A stretch of 64,000 nucleotides of DNA from Streptomyces cinnamoneus. Lineage in GTDB: Bacteria; Actinomycetota; Actinomycetes; Streptomycetales; Streptomycetaceae. The stretch spans positions 5,019,001 to 5,083,000 of the forward strand of contig NZ_PKFQ01000001.1 of the NCBI RefSeq assembly GCF_002939475.1. The letters are read 5' to 3'. Positions 41,808-49,834 of the stretch are shown in pieces; position 1 is the first letter of the stretch; the number at the start of each line of letters is the position of its first letter. The translations under genes and the position numbers were made by a program. Under the pieces are notes generated by a model. It ran no database searches and was not told the DNA's origin. It saw nothing but the letters and a program-made list of their open reading frames with translations.

Positions 41808-43223
41808 ATGGCAAAGGCTCCCATTCTCACCCCCCAGGCGGAAGACTTCCCGCGCTGGTACCAGGACTTGATCAACAAGGCCGAGCTGGCCGACAACGGC
41901 CCGGTGCGCGGCACCATGGTCATCCGCCCGTACGGCTATGGGCTCTGGGAGCGCATGCAGCAGGAGATGGACGCCCGGATCAAGGACGCGGGCGCCTCCA
42001 ACGCGTACTTCCCGCTCTTCATTCCGCAGTCCTACCTGACGCGGGAGGCGGAGCACGTCGAGGGCTTCGCCCCCGAGCTCGCGGTCGTCACGCACGGCGG
42101 CGGCAAGGAGCTGGAGGAGCCGGTCGTCGTGCGGCCGACCTCCGAGACGATCATCAACGAGTACTTCTCGAAGTGGGTGCAGAGCTACCGCGACCTGCCC
42201 CTGCTGATCAACCAGTGGGCGAACGTGGTGCGTTGGGAGATGCGTCCGCGCGTCTTCCTGCGGACGAGCGAGTTCCTCTGGCAGGAGGGCCACACCGCCC
42301 ACGCCACGTACGAGGACGCGCGCGACTACGCGGCCCGTATCCACCGGGACGTGTACTACGACTTCATGGTCAACGTGCTGGGCATCGACGTGGTGCTCGG
42401 CCGCAAGACCCCCAAGGAGCGCTTCGCGGGCGCCATCAACACCCTCACCCTCGAGGGCATGATGGGCGACGGCAAGGCGCTGCAGATGGGCACCAGCCAC
42501 GAGCTGGGCCAGAACTTCGCCAAGGCCTTCAACACCTCGTACCTGTCCAAGGACGGGCACCAGGAGATGGTCTGGCAGACGTCCTGGGGCGTCTCGACCC
42601 GCATGGTCGGCGGTCTGATCATGTCGCACGGTGACGACAAGGGCCTGCGGGTGCCGCCGCGCCTCGCCTCCGTCCAGGCCGTGGTCCTGGCGATCAAGGG
42701 CGACGACGCCGTCCTCGCCAAGGTCCGGGAGATCGGCGACCAGCTCAAGGCCGCCGGGATCCGGGTGCAGGTCGACGACCGCACCGACACGCCCTTCGGC
42801 CGGCGTGCCGTGGACTGGGAGCTCAAGGGCGTTCCGGTGCGCATCGAGATCGGCCCGCGCGACCTGGAGAACGGCACCGCGATGCTGGCCCGCCGCATCC
42901 CCGGCGGCAAGGAGCCGGTGCGCATCGAGGAGCTGGCCGCGCTGCTGCCGAAGGTCCTGGAGGAGGACCAGGCGCTGCTGCTGAGCCAGTCGCGCGAGCG
43001 CCGCGAGTCCCGCACGACGGACGTGAAGACGATCGAGGAGGCCGCCGAGGCCGCCGTGGCCGGCGGCTGGGCGCGCATCCCGTGGGCGACCCTGGGCGTG
43101 GAGGGCGAGGCCAAGCTGGCCGAGCAGGCCGTGACCGTGCGCTGCCTGGTCGGCGAGGACGGCTCCGTGCCGGAGACCGACGACGCGCCGGGCGCCCTCG
43201 CGATCGTCGCGCGCGCCTACTGA
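41808..43223 (+). CDS. proS: prolyl-tRNA synthetase, archaeal/eukaryotic type
   Basis: 471-residue class II synthetase that charges tRNA-Pro. It belongs to the short type without the roughly 180-residue bacterial editing insertion: motif 1 region VIRPYGYGLWERMQQEMD, motif 2 RWEMRPRVFLRTSEFLWQEGHTAHAT (characteristic of archaeal and eukaryotic ProRS), motif 3 TSWGVSTRMVGGLIMSHGDDKGLRVPP, an anticodon domain (VLAIKGDD...) and the C-terminal end IVARAY. ATG start 41808. In mycobacteria ProRS is the long bacterial type at another locus, so this gene is an insertion here; whether the genome has a second ProRS cannot be seen. Confidence 0.93.
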   Translation: MAKAPILTPQAEDFPRWYQDLINKAELADNGPVRGTMVIRPYGYGLWERMQQEMDARIKDAGASNAYFPLFIPQSYLTREAEHVEGFAPELAVVTHGGGKELEEPVVVRPTSETIINEYFSKWVQSYRDLPLLINQWANVVRWEMRPRVFLRTSEFLWQEGHTAHATYEDARDYAARIHRDVYYDFMVNVLGIDVVLGRKTPKERFAGAINTLTLEGMMGDGKALQMGTSHELGQNFAKAFNTSYLSKDGHQEMVWQTSWGVSTRMVGGLIMSHGDDKGLRVPPRLASVQAVVLAIKGDDAVLAKVREIGDQLKAAGIRVQVDDRTDTPFGRRAVDWELKGVPVRIEIGPRDLENGTAMLARRIPGGKEPVRIEELAALLPKVLEEDQALLLSQSRERRESRTTDVKTIEEAAEAAVAGGWARIPWATLGVEGEAKLAEQAVTVRCLVGEDGSVPETDDAPGALAIVARAY

Positions 43224-43231
43224 TCCCTGTG

Positions 43232-43271
43232 CCCCCGGGCGCGCGCCGAAGGGCGCGTGCCCGGGGGTTTT
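43232..43271 (+). terminator. proS terminator
   Basis: CCCCCGGGC (43232-43240) with GCCCGGGGG (43259-43267) plus seven further pairs with one G-T, loop GAAG, followed by TTTT. Confidence 0.9.
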
Positions 43272-43429
43272 GCGCTGCGACAGGCCGCTCGGGACGCTTA
43301 CTGCCGAGTCAGTACGTCCCACCTTGCGAACTGGTGCGCGACTCATCCGCCTTCTCCGCAGTTCTGCGCACCCGCCCTCGTCGGGGTGTATCAGTCGGGA
43401 AACTGACTGGTACGTGCAAATTATTTGGG

Positions 43430-43480
43430 ATGGCCCGGTATCGGAACACCGGGCCACCCCGGCTCGTTGTCACGACGTGA
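43430..43480 (+). CDS. 16-codon ORF overlapping the SprT-like start
   Basis: ATG 43430 opens MARYRNTGPPRLVVTT and stops at TGA 43478-43480, overlapping the GTG 43477 of the next gene by 4 bases (GTGA). It follows an AT-rich AAATTATTT, 5 bases before the ATG, that may serve as a -10 box. Part of the sequence can form the hairpin CCCGGT-atcgga-ACACCGGG region. It could be a leader peptide that couples translation, or a chance ORF; the overlap is the main support. Confidence 0.35.
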   Translation: MARYRNTGPPRLVVTT

Positions 43481-44067
43481 GCACGACACCACCTGTTCTC
43501 GCCGCAGAGCTGGCGCAGGCGTGGGCCGACATTCAGCGGTTCCACCCCGAGCTGCCGGATCTAGCCGCGCCCGAATCGTTGATCGGGGAGTCGTCGTCCG
43601 CCTGCGGCGCCGAGCTCTCCTTCGAAAGGCTGCTGCACGAGGCAGTGCACGGCATCGCGGCCGCCCGCGGTGTCCGGGACACTTCGCGTGCCGGCCGCTA
43701 CCACAACCGGCGGTTCCTGGCGATCGCCGAGGAGCTGGGGCTCGACCACAGTGATGAGCCGCATCCCAGCAGTGGCTTCTCCCTGGTCGTGCTCAACCCG
43801 GAGGCGCGCAAGCGCTACCGCCCGACCATCGAGAGACTGCAGCGCGCCCTGAAGGCGCACTCCGTCGCGACCACCGCCGACACCTCGCGCACCTTCCGGG
43901 GCCCGGCGGCGCGCCACGGCTCGTCCGGCGGGGGCGTGCGGGTGAAGGCGGTCTGCGAGTGCGGGCGGAACGTGCGCGTCGTGCCGTCGGTGCTGGCCCA
44001 GGCCCCGATCATGTGCGGCGGCTGCGGGCAGCCCTTCCGGATCCCCGAGGCCGTCTCGGTCGGCTGA
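43477..44067 (+). CDS. SprT-like zinc metalloprotein
   Basis: 196 residues. The motif LLHEAVHGIAAARG (HExxH, about residues 54-58) with YHNRRFLAIAEELG as a third histidine downstream matches the SprT/Spartan-type zincin pattern. A C-terminal zinc ribbon is suggested by CECGRNVRVVPSVL...MCGGCGQPFR. Related proteins are metalloproteases of DNA-protein crosslinks in eukaryotes; in bacteria roles are largely unknown. GTG 43477 (STTPPVLAAEL) overlaps the 16-codon ORF above. Next gene is rpsP. Confidence 0.82.
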   Translation: MSTTPPVLAAELAQAWADIQRFHPELPDLAAPESLIGESSSACGAELSFERLLHEAVHGIAAARGVRDTSRAGRYHNRRFLAIAEELGLDHSDEPHPSSGFSLVVLNPEARKRYRPTIERLQRALKAHSVATTADTSRTFRGPAARHGSSGGGVRVKAVCECGRNVRVVPSVLAQAPIMCGGCGQPFRIPEAVSVG

Positions 44068-44224
44068 CCTGGAACCGTATGGCACAATGAATGGCTGTAC
44101 TCGACAGTCGCACAGGACCCCTCTCTCCTTCCGGCTGACGCGTCCATCGGGCACCCCGAGTACCGCAACCCCACGTGGCATCTCGTTGTGCCCAACCACG
44201 TCAAGACCAGGAGACACCACTCCC

Positions 44225-44662
44225 GTGGCAGTCAAGATCAAGCTGAAGCGTCTGGGCAAGATCCGTTCGCCTCACTACCGCATCGTCGTCGCCGACTCCC
44301 GTACCCGCCGTGACGGCCGGGCCATCGAGGAGATCGGTCTGTACCACCCGGTGCAGAACCCCTCGCGCATCGAGGTCAACAGCGAGCGTGCCCAGTACTG
44401 GCTGAGCGTCGGCGCGCAGCCGACCGAGCCCGTGCTGGCCATCCTGAAGGTCACCGGCGACTGGCAGAAGTTCAAGGGTCTGCCGGCCCCCGCCCCGATG
44501 CTCGTCGCCGAGCCGAAGAAGGACCACAGCGGTCTCTTCGACGCCGTCGTGAGCGCCGCGGACGAGTCGAAGGGTGAGGCCATCACCCCGAAGGCGAAGA
44601 AGTCGGAGAAGAAGGACGAGGCCGCCGAGGCTGCCGAGTCCGCTGAGTCGACCGAGGCCTGA
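44225..44662 (+). CDS. rpsP: 30S ribosomal protein S16
   Basis: 145-residue S16: AVKIKLKRLGKIRSPHYRIVVADSRTRRDGRAIEEIGLYHPVQ is the conserved core; residues about 90-145 form the Lys/Glu/Ala-rich extension usual in actinobacteria (PKAKKSEKKDEAAEAAES). GTG start 44225; AGGAGACACC lies 10 to 18 bases upstream, a slightly distant ribosome binding site. The 157-base leader starts soon after the SprT-like gene and contains a candidate CACAAT box. Heads the operon rpsP-khpA-rimM-trmD, as in Bacillus and mycobacteria. Confidence 0.97.
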   Translation: MAVKIKLKRLGKIRSPHYRIVVADSRTRRDGRAIEEIGLYHPVQNPSRIEVNSERAQYWLSVGAQPTEPVLAILKVTGDWQKFKGLPAPAPMLVAEPKKDHSGLFDAVVSAADESKGEAITPKAKKSEKKDEAAEAAESAESTEA

Positions 44663-44664
44663 GG

Positions 44665-44904
44665 ATGCTCGAGGAGGCCCTTGAGCACCTCGTGAAGGGC
44701 ATCGTCGACAACCCCGACGACGTGCAGATCGCCTCGCGCAATCTGCGTCGTGGGCGTGTGCTGGAGGTCCGGGTCCACCCCGACGACCTCGGCAAGGTGA
44801 TCGGCCGCAACGGCCGTACCGCCCGCGCGCTGCGTACCGTCGTGGGCGCCATCGGCGGCCGTGGCATCCGTGTCGACCTCGTCGATGTGGACCAGGTCCG
44901 CTGA
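44665..44904 (+). CDS. khpA: KH-domain RNA-binding protein KhpA
   Basis: 79-residue single KH domain (YlqC/KhpA): LEEALEHLVKGIVDNPDDVQI, then GKVIGRNGRTARALRTVVGAI with the GxxG loop GRNG that grips RNA. It acts with KhpB in several bacteria, affecting cell division and RNA stability. Starts 2 bases after rpsP, so clearly co-transcribed. A hairpin separates it from rimM. Confidence 0.96.
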   Translation: MLEEALEHLVKGIVDNPDDVQIASRNLRRGRVLEVRVHPDDLGKVIGRNGRTARALRTVVGAIGGRGIRVDLVDVDQVR

Positions 44905-44924
44905 GAAGCGATTGAAGCACCGGC

Positions 44925-44957
44925 ACGGGCCGGGAAGGAATCTCCTTCCCGGCCCGT
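44925..44957 (+). terminator. hairpin between khpA and rimM
   Basis: ACGGGCCGGGAAGGA (44925-44939) pairs perfectly with TCCTTCCCGGCCCGT (44943-44957), loop ATC. A 15-bp stem 20 bases after khpA; weak T content. It may attenuate rather than end the message before rimM. Confidence 0.65.
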
Positions 44958-44995
44958 TGTCGCGTTCATGGAGCACATGTGAGAAGGATGAGAGC

Positions 44996-45592
44996 GTGCA
45001 GCTGGTAGTCGGGAGGATCGGCCGCGCCCATGGCATCAAGGGCGAGGTCACCGTTGAGGTGCGCACGGACGAGCCCGAACTGCGGCTCGGACCGGGCGCC
45101 GTGCTGGCCACGGACCCGGCGGGTGCGGGGCCGCTGACCATCGAGACCGGCCGGGTGCACAGCGGGCGGCTGCTGCTGCGGTTCGCCGGCGTGGCCGACC
45201 GCACCGCCGCCGAGGCGCTGCGCAACACACTGCTGATCGCCGACGTCGACCCCGACGAGACTCCCGACGACCCCGAGGAGTTCTACGACCACCAGCTGAT
45301 GGACCTCGACGTCGTCACCGTCGACGGCGCGGCCGTCGGCCGGATCGCGGAGATCGCCCATCTGCCGTCACAGGACCTCTTCATCGTGGAGCGTCCCGAC
45401 GGCGGCGAGGTGATGATCCCGTTCGTCAACGAGATCGTCGTGGAGATCGACCTGGAGGGGCAGCGGGCCGTCGTCGACCCGCCGCGCGGCCTGCTGGACG
45501 CCGACCAGGCCGAGGTCGCGAGCTCCCGCGACGAGAGCGGCACCGGTGAGGACGGCGCCGCCCGTGACGGGGACGCGGAGGACGAGTCCTGA
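44996..45592 (+). CDS. rimM: 16S rRNA processing protein RimM
   Basis: 198-residue ribosome maturation factor for the 30S head. N-terminal domain VQLVVGRIGRAHGIKGEVTVEVRTDEPELRLGPGAVL and C-terminal PRC-barrel (EEFYDHQLMDLDVVTVDG...VGRIAEIAHLPSQDLFIVERPDGGEVMIPFVNEIV). A short acidic tail follows. GTG start 44996 has gaaggatgag upstream. Its stop overlaps the trmD start (TGATG). Confidence 0.96.
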   Translation: MQLVVGRIGRAHGIKGEVTVEVRTDEPELRLGPGAVLATDPAGAGPLTIETGRVHSGRLLLRFAGVADRTAAEALRNTLLIADVDPDETPDDPEEFYDHQLMDLDVVTVDGAAVGRIAEIAHLPSQDLFIVERPDGGEVMIPFVNEIVVEIDLEGQRAVVDPPRGLLDADQAEVASSRDESGTGEDGAARDGDAEDES

Positions 45593-46401
45593 TGCGCCTC
45601 GACGTCGTCACGATCTTCCCCGAGTACCTCGAACCGCTGAACGTCTCGCTCGTCGGCAAGGCCCGCGCCCGCGGCCAGCTCGACGTGCGCGTGCACGACC
45701 TGCGGGAGTGGACGCACGACAAGCACAACACCGTCGACGACACCCCCTACGGCGGCGGCCCCGGCATGGTCATGAAGCCGGAGCCCTGGGGCGAGGCCCT
45801 CGACTCGATCATCGAATCCGGTGAGGGGCAGCCGACGATCGTCGTCCCGACGCCCAGCGGCAAGCCCTTCACCCAGGAACTCGCCGTCGAGCTGTCCGAG
45901 AAGCCGTGGCTGGTCTTCACCCCCGCCCGCTACGAGGGCATCGACCGCCGGGTCATCGAGGAGTACGCCGAACGGGTCGACGTCCGCGAGGTCTCCATCG
46001 GTGACTACGTGCTCGCCGGCGGCGAGGCTCCGGTGCTGGTCATGGTGGAGGCCGTCGCCCGGCTGCTGCCGGGGGTGCTCGGCAACGCCGAGTCGCACCG
46101 CGACGACTCCTTCGCGCCCGGCGCCATGGCCGACCTGCTGGAAGGGCCCGTCTACACCAAGCCGCCCGAGTGGCGCGGCCGCGGCATCCCCGAGGTGCTG
46201 CTCAGCGGCCACCACGGCAAGATCGCCCGCTGGCGCCGCGACGAGGCGTTCCGGCGCACGGCCGTGAACCGGCCGGACCTCCTGGAGCGCGCCGACCCCG
46301 GGGCCTTCGACAAGAAGGACCGCGAAATGCTCTCCATCCTGGGCTGGGCGCCCGGCGCCGACGGCCGATTTGGGCGACTGGGCCAGGACGTGGAAGAATA
46401 A
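45592..46401 (+). CDS. trmD: tRNA (guanine(37)-N(1))-methyltransferase
   Basis: 269-residue SPOUT methyltransferase that makes m1G37 in tRNAs. Trefoil-knot motifs: MRLDVVTIFPEYLEPL, YGGGPGMVMKPEPW, TPARYEGIDRRVIEEYAERVDVREVSIGDYVLAGGEAPVLVMVEAV (SAM-binding knot) and FAPGAMADLLEGPVYTKPPEWRG. ATG overlaps the rimM stop. A 131-base leader with no other gene then precedes rplS. Confidence 0.97.
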   Translation: MRLDVVTIFPEYLEPLNVSLVGKARARGQLDVRVHDLREWTHDKHNTVDDTPYGGGPGMVMKPEPWGEALDSIIESGEGQPTIVVPTPSGKPFTQELAVELSEKPWLVFTPARYEGIDRRVIEEYAERVDVREVSIGDYVLAGGEAPVLVMVEAVARLLPGVLGNAESHRDDSFAPGAMADLLEGPVYTKPPEWRGRGIPEVLLSGHHGKIARWRRDEAFRRTAVNRPDLLERADPGAFDKKDREMLSILGWAPGADGRFGRLGQDVEE

Positions 46402-46532
46402 GCCGTTGCCTTGCGCCCGGCGCACGCCCCTGCCACAGGGGGAACGACGTCCGCCCGGTGTGTTCGGCAGCCTTTCCACTTCGGTACGAATTCCGCTGAT
46501 GACCTGTGGCATCGGCGAGGAAGCAGACGCTC

Positions 46533-46883
46533 ATGTCCTCCCTGCTCGACAACGTCAACGCCGCGTCCCTGCGCACCGACGTCCCGGCCTTCCGCCCCGG
46601 CGACACCGTGAACGTCCACGTTCGCGTCATCGAGGGCAACCGCTCCCGTATCCAGCAGTTCAAGGGCGTCGTCATCCGCCGCCAGGGCGCGGGCATCAGC
46701 GAGACCTTCACGGTCCGCAAGGTCTCCTTCTCCGTCGGCGTCGAGCGCACCTTCCCGGTGCACAGCCCGATCTTCGAGAAGGTCGAGCTGATCACCCGCG
46801 GTGACGTCCGTCGCGCCAAGCTGTACTACCTCCGTGAGCTGCGCGGCAAGGCCGCGAAGATCAAGGAGAAGCGCGACAACTGA
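46533..46883 (+). CDS. rplS: 50S ribosomal protein L19
   Basis: 116-residue L19, at the 30S/50S interface: FRPGDTVNVHVRVIEGNRSRIQQFKGVVIRRQGAGISETFTVRKVSFSVGVERTFPVHSPIFEKVE. ATG 46533 has CGAGGAAG upstream. The leader between trmD and rplS is not obviously structured. sipW begins 45 bases downstream. Confidence 0.97.
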   Translation: MSSLLDNVNAASLRTDVPAFRPGDTVNVHVRVIEGNRSRIQQFKGVVIRRQGAGISETFTVRKVSFSVGVERTFPVHSPIFEKVELITRGDVRRAKLYYLRELRGKAAKIKEKRDN

Positions 46884-46913
46884 GCTTCCCGCCGGCGTCC
46901 CGGCCGGGCCGGA

Positions 46914-46919
46914 TAGGCT
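46914..46919 (+). promoter_or_regulatory. candidate -10 box for sipW
   Basis: TAGGCT, 9 bases before the sipW ATG. No clear -35 and no Shine-Dalgarno sequence, so a short-leader or leaderless transcript is possible. Confidence 0.35.
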
Positions 46920-46928
46920 CTCGGCACG

Positions 46929-47756
46929 ATGGACACCGACGCACAGCTTCCGGAGCGCGACCGCTCTCCCGAACCCGAAGGGGTGAAGGAGCAGGGGTCG
47001 CGCTCCTCGCGTTTTCCCCCGGCGTCCCCCCGGAGCCGGCCCGCCGCCGCGTGGCGGTGGCTCACCGGCGGCGGGCCCCTGCGCCGGGCCGGGCTGCTGC
47101 TGACCGTCTGCCTGGTCTCGTTGCTCCTGGTCAGCAACTACCTCGTGCAGCCCTTCCTCGTGCCCAGCGGCTCGATGCGCGGCACCCTCGAGGTGGGCGA
47201 CCGGGTGCTGGTCGACAAGCTCGCCTACCGCTTCGGGGACGCCCCGCGCCGCGGTGACGTGGTCGTCTTCGACGGCCGGGAGTCCTTCGTCCAGGACGCC
47301 CCCTCGGAGAACGTCGTGACCGCGCTGATCCGCCGGGGCGCCTCCGCGGTCGGCCTGATGCAGCCGGCGCCGACCTCCTACGTCAAGCGGGTCGTGGGCG
47401 TCGGCGGCGACCGGGTCAGGTGCTGCGACCGGCGCGGACTGCTGGAGGTCAACGGGCATCCGGTGCTGGAGGACTATCTGTACCCGGGGGACGCCCCGTC
47501 GCAGGTGCCGTTCGACATCGTCGTGCCGGAGGGCAAGCTATGGGTCATGGGTGACCACCGAAGCGACTCCCGTGACTCCCGTGACCACCTGGGCGAGCCC
47601 GGCGGTGGCACGGTCCCGGTCGACCGGGTCATCGGGCGCGTCGACTGGATCGGCTGGCCGCTGGACCGGATGACCTCGCTCCGGCAGACCGGCGCCTTCG
47701 CGGACGTACCGGATCCGGGCCGGGGGGCCGGGCACGGCGGGATCCCGCATGGGTAG
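46929..47756 (+). CDS. sipW: type I signal peptidase SipW
   Basis: 275-residue signal peptidase I. N-terminal cytosolic segment, one transmembrane helix (AGLLLTVCLVSLLLVSNYLV, about residues 55-74), then the catalytic Ser in FLVPSGSMRGTL (about 82), the general-base Lys in SYVKRVVGVGGDRV (about 157) and GDHRSDSRDSRDHLG. It ends after PVDRVIGRVDWIGWPLDRM without a second membrane helix, as described for SipW in Streptomyces. First of four signal peptidases; overlaps sipX by 8 bases. Confidence 0.95.
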   Translation: MDTDAQLPERDRSPEPEGVKEQGSRSSRFPPASPRSRPAAAWRWLTGGGPLRRAGLLLTVCLVSLLLVSNYLVQPFLVPSGSMRGTLEVGDRVLVDKLAYRFGDAPRRGDVVVFDGRESFVQDAPSENVVTALIRRGASAVGLMQPAPTSYVKRVVGVGGDRVRCCDRRGLLEVNGHPVLEDYLYPGDAPSQVPFDIVVPEGKLWVMGDHRSDSRDSRDHLGEPGGGTVPVDRVIGRVDWIGWPLDRMTSLRQTGAFADVPDPGRGAGHGGIPHG

Positions 47757-48783
47757 CCGGGGGCGGACCCACGCACCGACGCACGCCCGTACGCGGGAGG
47801 CGGACGGGGAGCGCGCCGGGGCCGCGCCCCAGACCGGCGGACGGGCGGAGCGGCGCAAGGCCGCCCGGCGGGTGAAGCGGCGGCGGCGCAGGTCGGTGGT
47901 CAAGGAGGTGCCGATCCTCATGGGCGTGGCGGTGCTGATCACACTGGTGCTCAAGACCTTCCTCTTGCAGGCCTTCGTCATCCCGTCCGGCTCCATGGAG
48001 CAGACCATCCGCATCGGTGACCGGGTGCTGGTGGACAAGCTGACGCCCTGGTTCGGCTCCCGGCCGGAGCGGGGGGACGTCGTCGTCTTCAAGGACCCGG
48101 GGCACTGGCTGGAGGGCGAGCAGTCGTCGTCCGGCTCCGACCCGGTGGGGATCAAGCAGGGCAAGCAGTTGCTGACCTTCATCGGCCTGCTGCCCTCCGC
48201 CGACGAACGGGACCTGATCAAGCGCGTGGTCGGCGTGGGTGGCGACACGGTCAAGTGCTGCGACGTCGACGGGCGGGTCACGGTCAACGGCACGCCGCTC
48301 CTGGAGCCGTACCTGCACCCCGGAAACCCACCCTCCCAGCTGAAGTTCGAGGTCGAGGTCCCCCGAGGGCGGATCTTCGTCATGGGCGACCACCGCTCGA
48401 ACTCGGCGGACTCGCGCTACCACCTGGACGAACCCGGCCACGGCACCGTGGCGGAAAGCCAGGTGGTGGGCCGTGCGGTGGTGATCGCCTGGCCCTTCGG
48501 GCACGTGCGGCAGCTGGCGGAACCGGACACCTACGCCTCGGTGCGGGACGCGCCGCGCGCGAGCGCACGAACGGACGTATCGCCGCATAACGGAACCCTC
48601 ACGGATCGGCAAGGATTGCTTCGTCTCCCGACCCCTGCGGAACTCTCGCTCGTTATGGGAGTGGTGGGCCTGCGTCGTGTGTGCGACAGGCGGGAGCGTG
48701 GAGTAAGGAGTGGACGTGGGGGATTTGGCGGTCGGCGCACGTTCCGGCCACGGAGAGCCCGAGAAGCGCCCCGGGACGGCTGA
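47749..48783 (+). CDS. sipX: type I signal peptidase SipX
   Basis: 344 residues. Basic N-terminus (RRKAARRVKRRRRRSVVKE), transmembrane helix VPILMGVAVLITLVLKTFLL, catalytic Ser in IPSGSMEQTI, Lys in DLIKRVVGVGGD and GDHRSNSADSRYH: all active-site boxes intact. The last about 80 residues (from DTYASVRDAPRA) are arginine-rich, do not form a clear membrane helix and overlap the sipY start by 68 bases; the tail may be less conserved than the core. Third and fourth paralogues follow. Confidence 0.92.
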   Translation: MGSRGRTHAPTHARTREADGERAGAAPQTGGRAERRKAARRVKRRRRRSVVKEVPILMGVAVLITLVLKTFLLQAFVIPSGSMEQTIRIGDRVLVDKLTPWFGSRPERGDVVVFKDPGHWLEGEQSSSGSDPVGIKQGKQLLTFIGLLPSADERDLIKRVVGVGGDTVKCCDVDGRVTVNGTPLLEPYLHPGNPPSQLKFEVEVPRGRIFVMGDHRSNSADSRYHLDEPGHGTVAESQVVGRAVVIAWPFGHVRQLAEPDTYASVRDAPRASARTDVSPHNGTLTDRQGLLRLPTPAELSLVMGVVGLRRVCDRRERGVRSGRGGFGGRRTFRPRRAREAPRDG

Positions 48784-49801
48784 GGAGCCGCACCGCCGGG
48801 CGCCGGCGGGTGCGGCGCCGGAAGGGGCCAGGTCCCACGCGACGTACGGGCCGGCCGGGCCGGAAAGCGACGGTGGCACAGTGACGACACCCGGCGACGA
48901 CCCCGCCGGCCCCGGCGGAACGGCCGGGCGGGACCCGGGACACCGGGACGGCCCCGGGGACGGGGCGCCGGGCGGGAGGAAGGACGAGAAGAAGCACCGG
49001 TCCTTCTGGAAGGAGCTGCCGCTCCTCATCGGGATCGCCCTGCTCCTCGCGCTGCTGATCAAGACCTTCCTGGTGCAGGCGTTCTCCATCCCGTCCGAGT
49101 CGATGCAGAACACCCTCCAGCGGGGCGACCGGGTGCTGGTGGACAAGCTGACCCCCTGGTTCGGCTCCCGGCCCGAGCGCGGCGAGGTGGTGGTCTTCCA
49201 CGACCCGGGCGGCTGGCTCGGCGAGAGCCCGAGCGCAGAGACCGGGCCGGTGGCCGAGGGCTTCCAGAAGGTGCTCAGCTTCATCGGCCTGATGCCCTCC
49301 GCCGAGGAGAAGGACCTGATCAAGCGGGTCATCGCGGTCGGCGGGGACACCGTCGAGTGCAAGGGCGACAACGACCCGGTCGTGGTCAACGGCAAGGCGC
49401 TCAAGGAGCCCTACGTCTACCCCGGCAACACCCCCTGCGGCGACAAGCCCTTCGGCCCGATCACGGTGCCCAAGGGCCGGATCTGGGTGATGGGCGACCA
49501 CCGGCAGGACTCCCTCGACTCGCGCTGGCACCAGGAGCTGGCGTACCAGGGCACGGTCTCGGAGGACGACGTGGTCGGGCGGGCGATCGTCGTCGCCTGG
49601 CCGCTGAACCGCTGGGCCACCCTGCCCGTCCCGGACACCTTCGACCAGCCGGGGCTGGCCGCGGCGGCCGCCGCCGCGCCCGCCGCGCTGGGGCTCGCGG
49701 GCGCGGTGCCGCTGGTGCTGTGGCGCCGGCGCCGGGCTCTTGGCCAGGACGCGCCGGCCGCGTCGGCCGGCCGTCCGGAGCAGGCGGCTCCGAGGGGCTG
49801 A
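48716..49801 (+). CDS. sipY: type I signal peptidase SipY
   Basis: 361 residues. GTG 48716 is preferred (AAGGAG at 48705-48710, 5-base spacing) to GTG 48710 two codons upstream. A long disordered N-terminal extension (about 1-90, G/P/R-rich) precedes the first helix LLIGIALLLALLIKTFLVQA, catalytic Ser in IPSESMQNTL, Lys in DLIKRVIAVGGD and GDHRQDSLDSRWH. A second helix AAAAAAAPAALGLAGAVPLVLW near the C-terminus fixes the tail in the membrane. In S. lividans SipY is the major signal peptidase for many secreted proteins. Confidence 0.93.
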   Translation: MGDLAVGARSGHGEPEKRPGTAEEPHRRAPAGAAPEGARSHATYGPAGPESDGGTVTTPGDDPAGPGGTAGRDPGHRDGPGDGAPGGRKDEKKHRSFWKELPLLIGIALLLALLIKTFLVQAFSIPSESMQNTLQRGDRVLVDKLTPWFGSRPERGEVVVFHDPGGWLGESPSAETGPVAEGFQKVLSFIGLMPSAEEKDLIKRVIAVGGDTVECKGDNDPVVVNGKALKEPYVYPGNTPCGDKPFGPITVPKGRIWVMGDHRQDSLDSRWHQELAYQGTVSEDDVVGRAIVVAWPLNRWATLPVPDTFDQPGLAAAAAAAPAALGLAGAVPLVLWRRRRALGQDAPAASAGRPEQAAPRG

Positions 49802-49834
49802 CGGGGCCCGTACCGCCGGGTAGTGTGCGATTCC

